NCBI GenBank assembly: GCA_902780695.1
Contig: CACZGM010000037.1
Coordinates: 1-55,742 of the forward strand
DNA from: an uncultured Ruminococcus sp.
GTDB lineage: Bacteria; Bacillota; Clostridia; Oscillospirales; Ruminococcaceae
Direction of reading: 5' to 3'
Length of the DNA stretch: 55,742 nt
The position numbers were made by a program, and so were the translations under genes. Below are positions 8,149-16,282 of the stretch, in pieces (the first letter of the stretch is position 1; every line of letters starts with the position of its first letter). The notes beneath the pieces are model-generated. The model had not been told where the DNA came from and did no database searches. It saw only the letters and a program-made list of their open reading frames with translations.

Positions 8149-9366
8149 ATGAATATAGCTATAGCACAGTCGGGCGGTCCTACCTGCGCCATAAACGCTT
8201 CACTTGTGGGAGCGTTTGCGGAAGCACTCAAAACCCTGGAGATCGATGCCATTTTCGGCTCTATCAACGGTATCGAGGGTATTATAAATAATAATCTTAT
8301 TGATCTTAAGAACTTTATCCGATCAAACGATGATATGGAGCTTCTGAAACAGACTCCATCGACCGTTCTCGGTTCGTGCAGATACAAACTCCCCGACGCA
8401 GACACCGACAGCACTATATATGAACAGATCATGACCTGTTTCAGGAAGCACAATATCAAAGCCTTCTTCTACATAGGCGGAAATGACTCTATGGATACGG
8501 TGATGAAGCTCTCCGCGTATGCGGAACAGCACGGAGAAGATGTCCGTATAATAGGTATCCCGAAAACCATTGACAACGATCTGTGCGTTACAGACCATAC
8601 CCCCGGCTTCGGTTCAGCCGCCAAGTATGTTGCCACGACCGTTCAGGAAATAGTATGTGACAGCTCGGTTTACAGTGTCGAATCCGTAACTATCATCGAG
8701 ATCATGGGTCGTCATGCAGGCTGGCTCACCGCTTCTACCTGTGTTATACGCGCAAACGGTGTAAACGCACCGCATCTTATCTATCTGCCCGAAGGAAATT
8801 TCAGCACAGCGCAGTTCATAGAAGATGTAAGACGTGAACAGGCAAAGCACAAAGCGCTTGTTATCGCGGTTTCCGAAGGCATAGAGCTTGACGACGAGAG
8901 CTGCCGTTCCGGCGTTACCGACAATTTCGGTCACAAATACCTTTCCGGTGTCGGTAAACAGCTTGAAAATCTTGTGCGCGAAAAGTTCGGATGCAAGGTG
9001 CGTTCTATCGAGCTAAACGTAATGCAGCGCTGTTCATCACATATCTGTTCAAAGACCGATATAGACGAGGCGTGTGCCATAGGCGCAGCAGGAGTCCGTG
9101 CGGCACTTGCCGGCGAAACAGGAAAAACAATGGTATTCAAGCGCATCAGCGATATACCCTACATTATCGACATAGTTTCCGTTCCCGCATCCGAGACCGC
9201 AAACAATGAAAAGTTCTTCCCGAAAGAATGGATAACTCCCGACGGAACAAATGTCAACGAACACGCTCTGCGGTACTTTCTTCCTCTTATTCAGGGCGAG
9301 AATGTTCTCCGTATGCGCAACGGTATGCCCGAGCACTTCAAGATAAAGGAAGAAGTCCTGAAATAA
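8149..9366 (+). CDS. Pyrophosphate-type 6-phosphofructokinase
   Basis: The 405-residue protein belongs to the PfkA superfamily: IAQSGGPTCAINASL at the N-terminus, GGNDSMDT (110-117), GIPKTIDNDL (136-145), TPGFGSAAKY and EIMGRHAGWL. Two positions separate PPi- from ATP-dependent enzymes: Asp (GGND) instead of Gly in the GGDGS loop, and Lys in PKTIDND instead of Gly in PGTIDND. Both are the PPi type here. The reaction is fructose 6-phosphate plus PPi to fructose 1,6-bisphosphate plus Pi, reversible and cytoplasmic. A separate ATP-type enzyme is encoded at 38951-39910. The stop overlaps the start of the next small gene (TAATG). The phosphoryl donor is assigned by motif only. Confidence 0.9.
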   Translation: MNIAIAQSGGPTCAINASLVGAFAEALKTLEIDAIFGSINGIEGIINNNLIDLKNFIRSNDDMELLKQTPSTVLGSCRYKLPDADTDSTIYEQIMTCFRKHNIKAFFYIGGNDSMDTVMKLSAYAEQHGEDVRIIGIPKTIDNDLCVTDHTPGFGSAAKYVATTVQEIVCDSSVYSVESVTIIEIMGRHAGWLTASTCVIRANGVNAPHLIYLPEGNFSTAQFIEDVRREQAKHKALVIAVSEGIELDDESCRSGVTDNFGHKYLSGVGKQLENLVREKFGCKVRSIELNVMQRCSSHICSKTDIDEACAIGAAGVRAALAGETGKTMVFKRISDIPYIIDIVSVPASETANNEKFFPKEWITPDGTNVNEHALRYFLPLIQGENVLRMRNGMPEHFKIKEEVLK

Positions 9367-9746
9367 TGTCAAGTCTTGAATGTAACATAAATATCCGCAA
9401 CTATATCTGCTCTCACCTTTCCGAAAGCCGGATACCCATTGATGATATAATAACTCCCGACGTACTGTTCACAGATATATTTGATAGGTACAACTGCATT
9501 TATATTTACAGGCGAAAAAAGAAATACTATCTGAAAGTTGTTACAAATTACCGCTCGGAAGAAACCACTCACGAATTCACCGACCTCGACGAACTGACAT
9601 ACGGACTTGTTTCACTTCAAATTATGCGAAAGGCATACCGTGAAAACAAACTTCATCATAAAGAGGCTTATCTTGAGTATATGAAAGAAGTCGATGAAGC
9701 GTATTACAACCGTGCCGCCGAGGAATGGGAACGAACACATATATAA
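9366..9746 (+). CDS. Small hypothetical protein coupled to PPi-phosphofructokinase
   Basis: The 126-residue protein is not recognised. The ATG overlaps the TAA of the phosphofructokinase gene (TAATG), so translation is probably coupled; the frame is open further upstream, but only this start avoids a long overlap. The sequence has an N-terminal helical part, a basic patch YRRKKKYYLK followed by VVTNYRS, and an acidic helical C-terminus (EAYLEYMKEVDEAYYNRAAEEWE). No Cys motif, signal or membrane segment is seen. A bidirectional terminator follows. Its tight coupling invites the guess of a phosphofructokinase partner or regulator, but there is no direct evidence. Confidence 0.75.
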   Translation: MSSLECNINIRNYICSHLSESRIPIDDIITPDVLFTDIFDRYNCIYIYRRKKKYYLKVVTNYRSEETTHEFTDLDELTYGLVSLQIMRKAYRENKLHHKEAYLEYMKEVDEAYYNRAAEEWERTHI

Positions 9747-9763
9747 TTTCAATACTGACATAG

Positions 9764-9795
9764 AAAACTCCCGGAACGCAAATTCCGGGAGTTTT
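9764..9795. terminator. Bidirectional terminator between convergent genes
   Basis: A 13-bp perfect stem AAAACTCCCGGAA / TTCCGGGAGTTTT (9764-9776 and 9783-9795) has a CGCAAA loop. The T-rich side on each strand can end both the plus-strand phosphofructokinase pair and the minus-strand carboxylase operon. Confidence 0.88.
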
Positions 9796-9798
9796 GGT

Positions 9799-11196
9799 TT
9801 ATACAGGCATAACCTTGTTTGCTTTGTCGGCGTGAACTGCGTCAATACCGTTCTGCTTGTCGCGGCGCTTCTCGAAGAACTTCTCTGCCACCTGTCCGAA
9901 CATCGCATAGCTGAGAACATCTTCGTCCTGCTGAGCCCACTTTGCAGCCTCAGCTTTGAGCTTTTCAAGCTCCGGTTCGATGAGATCTGCAGGACGGCAG
10001 TCGATAGGCTGTTCGTCACCGAGTATCTTCTTCCTGAACTCCGGATCTATCACTGCGGGCGTCTTTCCGTATTCGCCTTTGACAAGTCCCTTGAATTCCT
10101 TTGTGACTGTCTTGTAGCGCTCACCCATTATAACATTGAACACTGCCTGTGTACCGACGATCTGTGAGGTAGGCGTTACGAGCGGCGGATAGCCTGCATC
10201 TTTTCTTACGCGCGGTACTTCCTGCAGAACTTCATCAAACTTATCCGACTTTCCTGCCTGTTTGAGCTGTGAAAGCAGGTTGGAGAGCATACCGCCGGGA
10301 ACCTGATAGATGAGAGCATTTGCATCTACCGCAAGCATCTTCGGGTCGAGCAGTCCGCTGTCGAGATACTTCTTGCGAAGTTCCATAAAATAAGGACGAA
10401 GCTCTGTAAGCTGTTTCAGATCGAGTCCCGTGTCATACGGTGTTCCTTGAAGCGCTGCTACCATAGACTCGGTCGGAGCGTGCGATGTGCCGTTCGCGAG
10501 CGGTGACATTGCTGTATCTATCGCGTCAACTCCGGCTTCGATACCCTTTAAAAGGCACATAGAAGCAAGACCGGAGGTGTAGTGCGTATGAAGCTGTATC
10601 GGAATATTTACATTCGCTTTCAGTGCCTTTACAAGCTCTTCCGTGCGGTATGGCGTAAGAAGCGCGGCCATATCCTTGATACATATTGAGTCGGCACCGC
10701 ATTCCTCTATCTGCTTTGCGTAATTCACATAATATTCGGTCGTAAATATCTCACCGAGTGTATAGGATATCGCTATCTGAGCATGTGCGCCTTCCTTCTT
10801 GGCAGCCTTAACCGCTGTCTGAAGGTTCCTTACATCGTTGAGAGCGTCAAATATACGGATAATGTCGATACCGTTCGCAACGGATTTCTGAACAAAGTAT
10901 TCAAGGACATCATCAGCGTAGTGACGGTATCCAAGCATATTCTGTCCTCTGAAAAGCATCTGCAGCTTTGTATTAGGCATTTCACGCCTTAATATACGCA
11001 GTCTGTCCCACGGGTCCTCGTTGAGAAAACGAAGACATGAATCGAATGTAGCACCGCCCCAGCACTCAACGGAGTAAAAACCGCACTTGTCCATCGCGTT
11101 CAGTATAGGGAGCATCTCGGGTGTGGACATACGGGTAGCTATAAGAGACTGATGCGCGTCACGGAGGACCGTTTCTGTTATCTTGACTTTAGCCAT
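9799..11196 (-). CDS. Oxaloacetate decarboxylase/transcarboxylase 5S-type carboxyltransferase subunit
   Basis: The protein of about 465 residues is the pyruvate/oxaloacetate carboxyltransferase of biotin-dependent decarboxylases and transcarboxylase. It starts MAKVKITETVLRDAHQSL. Visible elements are the metal-site RDAHQ, DALNDVRN, the IKDMAALL lysine (carbamylated in relatives) and the HTHYTSG histidine pair. No biotin domain is fused; the carrier is the separate gene just upstream. An ATG six codons further upstream (11214) overlaps the carrier gene stop, but the AAAGGA ribosome site lies within that extension and fits the MAKVK start. It forms an operon with the carrier and a CoA-dependent carboxyltransferase. 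The reaction is carboxyl transfer between biotin and pyruvate/oxaloacetate; direction in the cell is inference. Confidence 0.88.
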   Translation of the reverse strand: MAKVKITETVLRDAHQSLIATRMSTPEMLPILNAMDKCGFYSVECWGGATFDSCLRFLNEDPWDRLRILRREMPNTKLQMLFRGQNMLGYRHYADDVLEYFVQKSVANGIDIIRIFDALNDVRNLQTAVKAAKKEGAHAQIAISYTLGEIFTTEYYVNYAKQIEECGADSICIKDMAALLTPYRTEELVKALKANVNIPIQLHTHYTSGLASMCLLKGIEAGVDAIDTAMSPLANGTSHAPTESMVAALQGTPYDTGLDLKQLTELRPYFMELRKKYLDSGLLDPKMLAVDANALIYQVPGGMLSNLLSQLKQAGKSDKFDEVLQEVPRVRKDAGYPPLVTPTSQIVGTQAVFNVIMGERYKTVTKEFKGLVKGEYGKTPAVIDPEFRKKILGDEQPIDCRPADLIEPELEKLKAEAAKWAQQDEDVLSYAMFGQVAEKFFEKRRDKQNGIDAVHADKANKVMPV

Positions 11197-11213
11197 TTCC
11201 AAAAGTCCTTTCA

Positions 11214-11585
11214 TTATGCGTTAATTGTGGCGATAACTGTTCCCGTATTTACGGAATCGCCCTTCGATACATTGACGGAAGCTATTACACCGTCACAGGG
11301 AGCAGGTATAGCATTTTCCATTTTCATAGCCTCAACGATAGCGATATCATCACCGTTGCTTACCTTATCGCCAACCTTTACCTTAAGGTCAACTACGGTA
11401 CCGGGCATAGGAGCCTCTACCTTAACACCGCCCTGTGCGCCTGCGGGAGCAGCCTTGGGAGCCGCAGCCTTCTTGGCGGGCTTAGGAGCCGCAGGAGCTG
11501 CTGCGGGAGCCTCGGCTGATGCGTCAAGTTCCTCAACTGTTACATCGTATGCGTTTCCGTTTACGGTAATATTGTATCTTTTCAT
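11214..11585 (-). CDS. Biotin carboxyl carrier protein
   Basis: The 123-residue protein has an N-terminal strand segment (MKRYNITVNGNAYDVTVEEL), an Ala/Pro/Lys-rich flexible linker (about 22-52) and a C-terminal biotinyl domain with EAMKMENAI, where K88 is the expected biotinylation site. It matches the 1.3S carrier of transcarboxylase and the carrier of Na+-pump decarboxylases. It lies between the two carboxyltransferase genes, so the swinging biotin can serve both active sites. Its stop overlaps a possible ATG of the downstream gene. Confidence 0.92.
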   Translation of the reverse strand: MKRYNITVNGNAYDVTVEELDASAEAPAAAPAAPKPAKKAAAPKAAPAGAQGGVKVEAPMPGTVVDLKVKVGDKVSNGDDIAIVEAMKMENAIPAPCDGVIASVNVSKGDSVNTGTVIATINA

Positions 11586-11609
11586 ATTGTTTCTCTTCCT
11601 TTCGTCTGA

Positions 11610-12986
11610 TCAATATACAAAGTTTATATGTTTTCTCTGCGGCGAGTGAACTCTCTTGCCCTCAAACGTGTCAAGTGCGGAAAGTATCGCGGTGCGGGTA
11701 TCCTCGGGATCAATAACACGGTCTATGCTGCCGTTGGCGGCAAGTGTAAACACGCTTGCTTCGTTATCCTTATATTCCTGTATCAGAGCAGCTTCATTTG
11801 TTCCGTCAAGCTGATCGCCTTTCAGGAAAATTACAGCCGCCTTCGGATCGGCAGCGGAAATAACGCTGTCCTCAAAAGCCAGCACCATATCGCTTGCGGG
11901 TGCAATTGCACAATATGCCGAGCCATAAGCCTTTTCCGTGATCAGGGTTATCTTTGCAGTGGTAGCAGCGGCATAAATCTGTGCGAGCTTAGCAGCGTCT
12001 CTTACCGAGCCTGCAAGCTCGGCTGCCTGTGTTCCGCCTATCCCGGCACTGTCAAGCACTGTGATTACAGGTATAGAAAAAGCATCGCAGAACGAAACGA
12101 ATCTTGCTATCTTTGCGCAGTCATCGGCAGAGAGTTTATCTCCGGTCTTGTCGGTCGCAACAAATCCTACTGTTTTCCAGCTCATGCTTGCAAGAGCTGT
12201 ATATGAAGCAGCACCGAAATCGCTGTACAGTTCGGCAACACTTCCTTTATCGGCGATCGCCTTTACCATATCGTCCGCTTTGAGGGAAATATCAATATCC
12301 GCATCATTTTCTGCATAATAGTCGTTTCCGGAAAGCTCAAGATTGTTTGCGGGAAGAATGCGGATCAGTTTCTTTACAGCTTCTATCGCATTTTTGTCGT
12401 CCTTGACAACTATAGCTGCCGCTCCGGATTTCGCGGCATTTGCGGATGTTCCTGCGCCCTTGAATGTTTCGTCTTCAGAAACAAAAGGAGCTGTCATAAA
12501 GAACTCGGACTGTTCCGTCATTACAACAAAATCCGCCATGCAGGCTATCATAGCCGCAGTACCTGCACAGAGTCCAGCTACAAGCGAGATCTGCGGAACA
12601 ACACCGGAAAGCTTTGCCGATGCATTTGCTATGTAAGAATACGCGTCGAGCATAGCTGCGCCTTCAGCTATATCTCCGCCCTTGCTGTCGTAAATTCCTA
12701 CAACAGGCGAACCGTTCTTGACAGCCATATCATACAGCTTCACAAGTTTTGCGGCAGCCGCACTGTTGACCGCACCGCCTTTTACCGAAATATCCTGTGA
12801 AAAAGCGTAAACGGTTTCGCCGTCAATAAGACCGTAGCCTGTGATAACGCTTGCCGTTTCACCGCCGGAGCCGACAAATTTACCCGTCTCAACAAAGCTG
12901 TCTTCATCAAATAACGAGATCAGACGCTCTCTTGCTTTGCTTTCGGGAAGAGCCTGCTCCATTTCAGCCAATGTTTTTCTTGCCAC
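11610..12986 (-). CDS. CoA-dependent carboxyltransferase (MmdA / transcarboxylase 12S-like)
   Basis: The 458-residue protein is a crotonase-fold carboxyltransferase with paired N- and C-domains: KARERLISLFDEDSF, SQDISVKGGA, KGGDIAEGA, LCAGTAAMIACMADF, then DSAGIGGTQ and EKAYGSAYCAI. It is shorter and more divergent than the usual 500-residue MmdA, PccB or 12S subunits (for instance AYGSAY for AYGGAY), so the acyl-CoA partner is uncertain. GTG is the start codon, with AGGAGG just upstream. It is the first gene of a three-gene operon with the biotin carrier and the 5S-type subunit, behind its own promoter. No beta (membrane decarboxylase) or gamma subunit is encoded nearby. Confidence 0.85.
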   Translation of the reverse strand: MARKTLAEMEQALPESKARERLISLFDEDSFVETGKFVGSGGETASVITGYGLIDGETVYAFSQDISVKGGAVNSAAAAKLVKLYDMAVKNGSPVVGIYDSKGGDIAEGAAMLDAYSYIANASAKLSGVVPQISLVAGLCAGTAAMIACMADFVVMTEQSEFFMTAPFVSEDETFKGAGTSANAAKSGAAAIVVKDDKNAIEAVKKLIRILPANNLELSGNDYYAENDADIDISLKADDMVKAIADKGSVAELYSDFGAASYTALASMSWKTVGFVATDKTGDKLSADDCAKIARFVSFCDAFSIPVITVLDSAGIGGTQAAELAGSVRDAAKLAQIYAAATTAKITLITEKAYGSAYCAIAPASDMVLAFEDSVISAADPKAAVIFLKGDQLDGTNEAALIQEYKDNEASVFTLAANGSIDRVIDPEDTRTAILSALDTFEGKRVHSPQRKHINFVY

Positions 12987-13009
12987 TTTGGATTATCCTC
13001 CTGTATCAA

Positions 13010-13025
13010 TGAGGGTCGCCCCTCA
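13010..13025 (-). promoter_or_regulatory. Small hairpin in the carboxylase operon leader
   Basis: TGAGGG/CCCTCA form a 6-bp stem closing a four-base loop that reads GCGA (a GNRA tetraloop) on the transcribed strand. It lies between the promoter and the AGGAGG site and may stabilise the mRNA 5' end. Confidence 0.45.
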
Positions 13026-13041
13026 AAATTTGCCATTGTAT

Positions 13042-13070
13042 ATTATACTACAACTCAACAGAAAAAACAA
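13042..13070 (-). promoter_or_regulatory. Promoter of the carboxylase operon
   Basis: On the minus strand: -35 TTGTTT (13070-13065), 17-base spacer, -10 TATAAT (13047-13042), giving a short leader to the GTG at 12986. Confidence 0.65.
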
Positions 13071-13089
13071 GTCTTTTTTGATAATATTT

Positions 13090-13437
13090 TTAACAGGGTG
13101 CCGTAACTTCGATATGATTTCCCTCACTGTCAACGATCTCGGCTACCCAGTTGCCGTTTATCCGGGTCAGCGGGAAGCATATTTCTATGCCGGAGAGCTT
13201 GTGCTCCAGCACTTCCCTGTTTCCGAACGATATGCTCGGCAGACAGTTGCTCCCGAAGCTGTGATCCTCTTTCATCTTTTCATAGGCGAACAGCCCGAAA
13301 CGAAATCCGTTTATGTCAAAAACGCTGTAAACCTCGTCATTTTCGGTAACCGGCTGCTCAAAGAGCGCTTCATAAAACCGTATCGCCCTTTTCATGTCTT
13401 TAACGCAGATATATAATGACCCTATCGAACAATTCAT
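13090..13437 (-). CDS. VOC (glyoxalase/bleomycin-resistance) family protein
   Basis: The 115-residue protein has a single vicinal-oxygen-chelate pattern: SLYICVKDMKRAIRFYEALF at the N-terminus and WVAEIVDSEGNHIEV at the C-terminus, where the final Glu is a typical metal ligand. Such proteins bind metals and act in detoxification or isomerase reactions; the substrate here is unknown. It is one domain, so it would work as a dimer. The ATG overlaps the rnr stop by four bases (ATGA), so it is translated with rnr. Confidence 0.8.
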   Translation of the reverse strand: MNCSIGSLYICVKDMKRAIRFYEALFEQPVTENDEVYSVFDINGFRFGLFAYEKMKEDHSFGSNCLPSISFGNREVLEHKLSGIEICFPLTRINGNWVAEIVDSEGNHIEVTAPC

Positions 13438-15560
13438 ATCTTATGCTCCAGCAGTTCAAAATCTATCATTCCGCCGCCGACATCAGCCGCAACACACTTT
13501 ACCCGTACTGCGTCACCTATAGTGTACGCCTTTCCGGTGACTGTTTCAACAAGCGAGATATCGTTTGTAAGCTCATAAGTACCGACGGGAAGCGTCATTG
13601 TATCTACTCTGCCCTCAACGGTATTCGGCAGCTCAACAAAGAATCCTGCTCCCGTAACGCCTGAGATATAGCCGTCATACTCTTCTCCGACATGTTTTTT
13701 CATATACTCCGCCATATAGAACTTCTCACAGTCGCGTTCTGCTGCCACTGCGGTAAGCTCGGTAATACTTGCCCGATAAGCCTGCTCATGGGCGAATTTC
13801 GTATATTTACGGGTCAGCTTGTCCACCGGCATACCAGAGACAGCGTCAGTAAGTATGCGGTGTATCGACAAGTCGGCAAGACGGCGTATCGGGGACGTAA
13901 AGTGGCTGTATTCCTTCATTACAAGCCCGTAGTGTCCGTTCGGCTCCTCACTGTACTTTGCTTTCATCATCGAGCGAAGCACGAGATTATGGATAACAGG
14001 CGCTCTCGGATCGTCGGCGGTTCGGCGAAGTATTTGTGCAAGATCTCCCGCAGTGCTCTTTTCATTTATCTCGTTTACATCGATACCAAGGTTTACAAGA
14101 GTTTCGGCAAGCTTCGTCAGCTTTTCGCTCTCAGGGCTTTCGTGTACACGGTAAACAAACGGGAATCCCGTTTCCATAGCGTATTTTGCTGCAGAATTGT
14201 TCGCACACAGCATAAATTCCTCGATTATGCGTTCGGAAAAACCTCGTGTGCGCTCCTTAATATCAGTACATATTCCATTCCCGTCACAGATTATCTTGCT
14301 TTCCTTTGAATCTATATCCGGTGCGCCGCGGTTTTCACGGTTCTTTATCAGCACAGATGCAAGCTCGCTCATTACCGGAAGCTGAGCGCAGACTTCGGAA
14401 TACTTTGCTTTTATATCCTCGTCCGCCTTGCCGTCAAGTATGCTGTTTATCTCACTGTAAACGCCCTTGACACGCGAACGTATCACCGATTTAACAAAAC
14501 GGAATTTTACTGTCTCACCGCTTGCGGCAATGTCCATAATGCAGGAAAAAGCAAGCCTGTCCTCATTGGGATTAAGAGAGCATATACCGTTTGAAAGCTG
14601 CTTTGGGAGCATCGGGATAACACGGTCGGCAATGTAGATACTGGTTCCGCGGTCATGAGCTGTCTTGTCGAGAGCCGTTCCTTTTATGACATAATGAGAA
14701 ACGTCAGCAATATGAACGCCGAGCCGGTATCCTGTCTCTGTACGTTCGATGTTCACCGCATCGTCTATATCCTTCGTATCCGCGCCGTCTATCGTGAAAA
14801 TGGGCAGCCCGCGCAGGTCTTCCCTTGTCTTTATCTCTGCCGGAGAAATACCGTCATGTTCGGCTTTTTCTGCTTCCGCAAGCGCTTCCTCCGAAAAATC
14901 GGATTCTATGCCCTTTTCATCTATATAGGCATCAACCGAGTATTTCGCATACTCCGAGCTGCCGTAAACAGAAACGATATCAACGGTAATGTCGCTGTGG
15001 TGATCGGCACGTTCATGAATCGAATAACGTACCTTGTCGCCCTCGTGTATTTCATTTCCATACCAATTGACTATTGTGAGCGGTTCGGAATAATAACCGT
15101 CCGGACGAAGTTTCAGCTTCTTCCCGTCAAGAACAACAGTTCCTGTCATAACTCCGCCGTTTTCCTCTGTAACGAGGACTATCTTTGCGGTATCGGAATC
15201 GTGCTCCTCGTCCGCAAATTCGCTTACAAACGCAAGGACCTTGTCTCCGGGTACCGCTCCGAGCATATCCTTCCCGCGCACAAAATACTCCTCATCGGAC
15301 TCTTCCTTCCGGATAAAGCCGTGTGTTCGCGCAACCTTAACTACTGTACCGCTGAAATATCTGCCTGCACTTTTAAGAATATATTTTCCTTTGGAATGAT
15401 ATATCAAACCGTCCTTTTCAAGAGCGGATACCACTCCCATAATGCGCTTTCTGTCCTTTTTTGCCGCACCGACAGCCGAAAGGATCGCACCTTCTGTCAA
15501 TCCATCTTTTTTCTTTGGAAGAAGCGCTTCAATTATCTTTGCTCTGAATGTATATCTCAT
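13434..15560 (-). CDS. rnr: Ribonuclease R
   Basis: The 708-residue 3'-5' exoribonuclease of the RNB family degrades structured RNA in the cytoplasm. The order is an N-terminal winged-helix-like segment, cold-shock OB domains (GTVVKVARTHGFIR), the RNB catalytic domain (FTIDGADTKDIDDAVNIE, with the metal-binding aspartate cluster, and YSHFTSPIRRLADLSIHR) and a C-terminal S1 domain (YDGYISGVTGAGFFVEL). The length is normal for Gram-positive RNase R. The ATG overlaps the stop of the upstream tRNA methyltransferase gene, and its own stop overlaps the VOC gene start, so the three are translationally linked. Confidence 0.95.
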   Translation of the reverse strand: MRYTFRAKIIEALLPKKKDGLTEGAILSAVGAAKKDRKRIMGVVSALEKDGLIYHSKGKYILKSAGRYFSGTVVKVARTHGFIRKEESDEEYFVRGKDMLGAVPGDKVLAFVSEFADEEHDSDTAKIVLVTEENGGVMTGTVVLDGKKLKLRPDGYYSEPLTIVNWYGNEIHEGDKVRYSIHERADHHSDITVDIVSVYGSSEYAKYSVDAYIDEKGIESDFSEEALAEAEKAEHDGISPAEIKTREDLRGLPIFTIDGADTKDIDDAVNIERTETGYRLGVHIADVSHYVIKGTALDKTAHDRGTSIYIADRVIPMLPKQLSNGICSLNPNEDRLAFSCIMDIAASGETVKFRFVKSVIRSRVKGVYSEINSILDGKADEDIKAKYSEVCAQLPVMSELASVLIKNRENRGAPDIDSKESKIICDGNGICTDIKERTRGFSERIIEEFMLCANNSAAKYAMETGFPFVYRVHESPESEKLTKLAETLVNLGIDVNEINEKSTAGDLAQILRRTADDPRAPVIHNLVLRSMMKAKYSEEPNGHYGLVMKEYSHFTSPIRRLADLSIHRILTDAVSGMPVDKLTRKYTKFAHEQAYRASITELTAVAAERDCEKFYMAEYMKKHVGEEYDGYISGVTGAGFFVELPNTVEGRVDTMTLPVGTYELTNDISLVETVTGKAYTIGDAVRVKCVAADVGGGMIDFELLEHKI

Positions 15561-16279
15561 TTATTACCTCTGTCAAACAGTCTTTTATCCATTTCCTCTA
15601 CCGTGACCGGTTTTTCCGCGACAAGTCCCGGTTTACCGCCTTTTTTACCGCTTACAAGCACAAGATACGGTTTCGCGGATGTGTCTCTGTGATGTGCAAA
15701 CTTCATTACCTTCGGTTCTATCCCATATTTTCTCATCAGGCAGAAAATGTCGGCAAGGCGCTCCGGAATATGGCACATTTTCAGAAATCCGCCGTATTTA
15801 AGCAGCAGTGATGCTGCGCGTATAACGCTTTCGAGATCGCAGAGCAGCTCATGTCTTGCTCTCGCCTGTGCAGGAGAAAGTCTTTCTTCGCCGCAGCCGG
15901 GTCTGTAATAGGGCGGATTGACAGTAACAAGTGATATTCTGCCGAACGGTATCGCAGAAAGTTCTTCATCTTTCGTAAGATCGGCTTTGACAGGTATCAG
16001 CTTATCTTCAAGCCTGTTCTTTTCCACGGTCATACGCATAAGCTCTGCAGCTTCTTCCTGTATCTCAACGGAATATGCTTTTGAAGGAGCTTTTCCCCAT
16101 GCGTGAAACAGCATCGGGATAATACCGCATCCGCTGCACAGATCGCAAACTATATCTTTCGGTGATGGGTTTGCAAATTCTGCAAGAAGCAGTGCGTCCG
16201 TACCGAACCGATGATCGGCGCTCACATATATATCATATCCGAACAGATCAAATATCTCGGTCTCCATAACATCTCCCAT
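15557..16279 (-). CDS. tRNA1(Val) adenine-N6 methyltransferase-like protein
   Basis: The 240-residue class I SAM-dependent methyltransferase has DLCSGCGIIPMLF as the SAM-binding loop and VTVNPPYYRPG as the NPPY motif used for exocyclic amine methylation. It matches the TrmN6/YfiC group, which modifies A37 of tRNA1(Val) in E. coli; the substrate here is inferred. Two in-frame starts are possible: the one given, and an ATG at 16267 that has a better spaced GGGAG. The gene starts 3 bp after the upstream membrane-protein stop and its end overlaps rnr. Confidence 0.85.
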   Translation of the reverse strand: MGDVMETEIFDLFGYDIYVSADHRFGTDALLLAEFANPSPKDIVCDLCSGCGIIPMLFHAWGKAPSKAYSVEIQEEAAELMRMTVEKNRLEDKLIPVKADLTKDEELSAIPFGRISLVTVNPPYYRPGCGEERLSPAQARARHELLCDLESVIRAASLLLKYGGFLKMCHIPERLADIFCLMRKYGIEPKVMKFAHHRDTSAKPYLVLVSGKKGGKPGLVAEKPVTVEEMDKRLFDRGNK

Positions 16280-16282
16280 AGC

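Noticed and set aside
9228-9365. Longer version of the small gene after the PPi-phosphofructokinase
   Set aside because: It would overlap the phosphofructokinase by 139 bases; the TAATG overlap gives a natural coupled start at 9366.
14655-15692. Open frame of 345 codons on the plus strand
   Set aside because: It lies antisense to rnr and the tRNA methyltransferase, has no ribosome site, and gives a composition unlike a folded protein; the minus-strand genes have clear family motifs.
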